A DNA stretch of 6,978 bases from Clostridiales bacterium (GTDB taxonomy: Bacteria > Bacillota > Clostridia > Lachnospirales > WQUN01), in NCBI GenBank assembly GCA_031271275.1, contig JAISWA010000275.1, positions 1-6,978 of the forward strand. Reading direction: 5' to 3'. Position 1 is the first letter of the stretch; each line of letters starts with the position of its first letter. Made by a program: the position numbers and the translations under genes. Below are positions 6,816 to 6,978 of the stretch, in pieces. The notes under the pieces were generated by a model that made no database searches, was not told where the DNA came from, and saw only the letters and a list, made by a program, of their open reading frames with translations.

Positions 6816-6825
6816 TCAGAATGAC
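6768..6825. repeat. Imperfect inverted-repeat element (GTCATTCTGAG...CAGAATGAC) between cobK and cbiET
   Basis: GTCATTCTG (6768-6776) is the exact inverse of CAGAATGAC (6817-6825), and AGAATC (6787-6792) is the inverse of GATTCT (6811-6816). That gives 9 + 6 pairable bases around an 18-nt spacer (6793-6810). Ten bases (6777-6786, AGCGCAGTGA) in one arm have no partner, as if that part of the other arm had been deleted. The intact arm resembles a dispersed palindromic repeat with core GTCATTCTGAGCG-AG-GAAGAATC that I recall from many bacterial genomes. I know of no agreed function; it is non-coding and MITE-like. It overlaps the 3' end of cobK by 10 nt. Confidence 0.75.
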
Positions 6826-6978
6826 AGCGGACGGAGCAACGATATCGCTTCTTCCAACGAAACCCCGCCCGCTTCCTCCGGTTTTGCGAGCGCCGCGACA
6901 CGCATTCCAAGGCCGCGCGCCGCGCGCACTTTTTCCGCGAACCCGCCTTCGGCTCCGGAGTCTTTCGTCACCAACACC
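6816..6978 (-). CDS. cobK: Precorrin-6A / cobalt-precorrin-6A reductase CobK (CbiJ), C-terminal end only
   Basis: The last 53 codons of a gene that begins outside the window; its frame starts at 6977. The protein end reads VLVTKDSGAEGGF, then AEKVRAARGLGMRVAAL, AKP, and a final EEAISLLRPLSF. This is the characteristic C-terminus of CobK/CbiJ (VTK-SG--GG---K--AA--LG--V-V--RP), the NAD(P)H-dependent reductase that makes (cobalt-)precorrin-6B. That product is the substrate of the neighbouring CbiET, and the context agrees. The final Ser and Phe codons and the TGA stop lie inside a palindromic repeat element (6768-6825), so the exact C-terminus may have been set by insertion of that element. The identification rests on a short segment plus context. 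Confidence 0.85.
   Translation of the reverse strand, partial: VLVTKDSGAEGGFAEKVRAARGLGMRVAALAKPEEAGGVSLEEAISLLRPLSF

Noticed and set aside
6768..6825. The hairpin as an intrinsic terminator after cobK
   Set aside because: No T-tract follows the stem in the direction of transcription, and the stem is interrupted by a 10-nt bulge; it fits a dispersed repeat better.
6721..6978. Cobalamin riboswitch upstream of cbiET
   Set aside because: The gap is too short, is mostly the repeat element, and shows no B12-box-like conserved core; cobK continues directly upstream.

Overview
The window is a stretch of a cobalamin (vitamin B12) biosynthesis operon, all on the minus strand, cut at both ends. In transcription order, from high to low coordinates, it holds: the 3' end of a precorrin-6A reductase (cobK/cbiJ), a fused cbiET methyltransferase/decarboxylase, cbiA (a,c-diamide synthase), cobT, cobU, cobS, cbiB, and the first 290 codons of cobD (threonine-phosphate decarboxylase). 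Coding density is nearly total. Every junction from cbiET to cobD overlaps (4, 32, 1, 25, 10 and 8 nt). The only gap is about 100 nt between cobK and cbiET, and it holds a degenerate inverted-repeat element.

How the genes fit together: CobK/CbiJ and CbiET finish the ring modifications (reduction, C-5 and C-15 methylation, C-12 decarboxylation). CbiA amidates the a and c side chains. CobD and CbiB make and attach the aminopropanol (phosphate) arm. CobU, CobS and CobT activate the cobinamide and the lower-ligand base and join them into the nucleotide loop. The early ring-building enzymes (cbiL, F, G, H, C, D), cobyric acid synthase and the corrinoid adenosyltransferase are not in the window and may lie beyond its edges.

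The organism looks like an anaerobic bacterium with fairly G+C-rich DNA. The cbiET fusion, the use of cbiA before separate cobT/U/S genes, and sequence flavours recalled from clostridial homologues (CobS 'LEILKDPHVGAFAVI', CobU 'YYIATM' and 'SNLLGNAMF') suggest a Clostridia-type Firmicute. This is inference from memory of the families, not a search.

I see no wholly new system. The points worth a second look are in otherwise ordinary genes. CbiA has Gly where the glutaminase nucleophile Cys is expected, and a Cys in its oxyanion-type loop. CobU has lost a usually conserved Asn-Glu pair. A palindromic repeat supplies the last codons and stop of cobK. There is no riboswitch, tRNA, rRNA, CRISPR array or complete transposon in the window.
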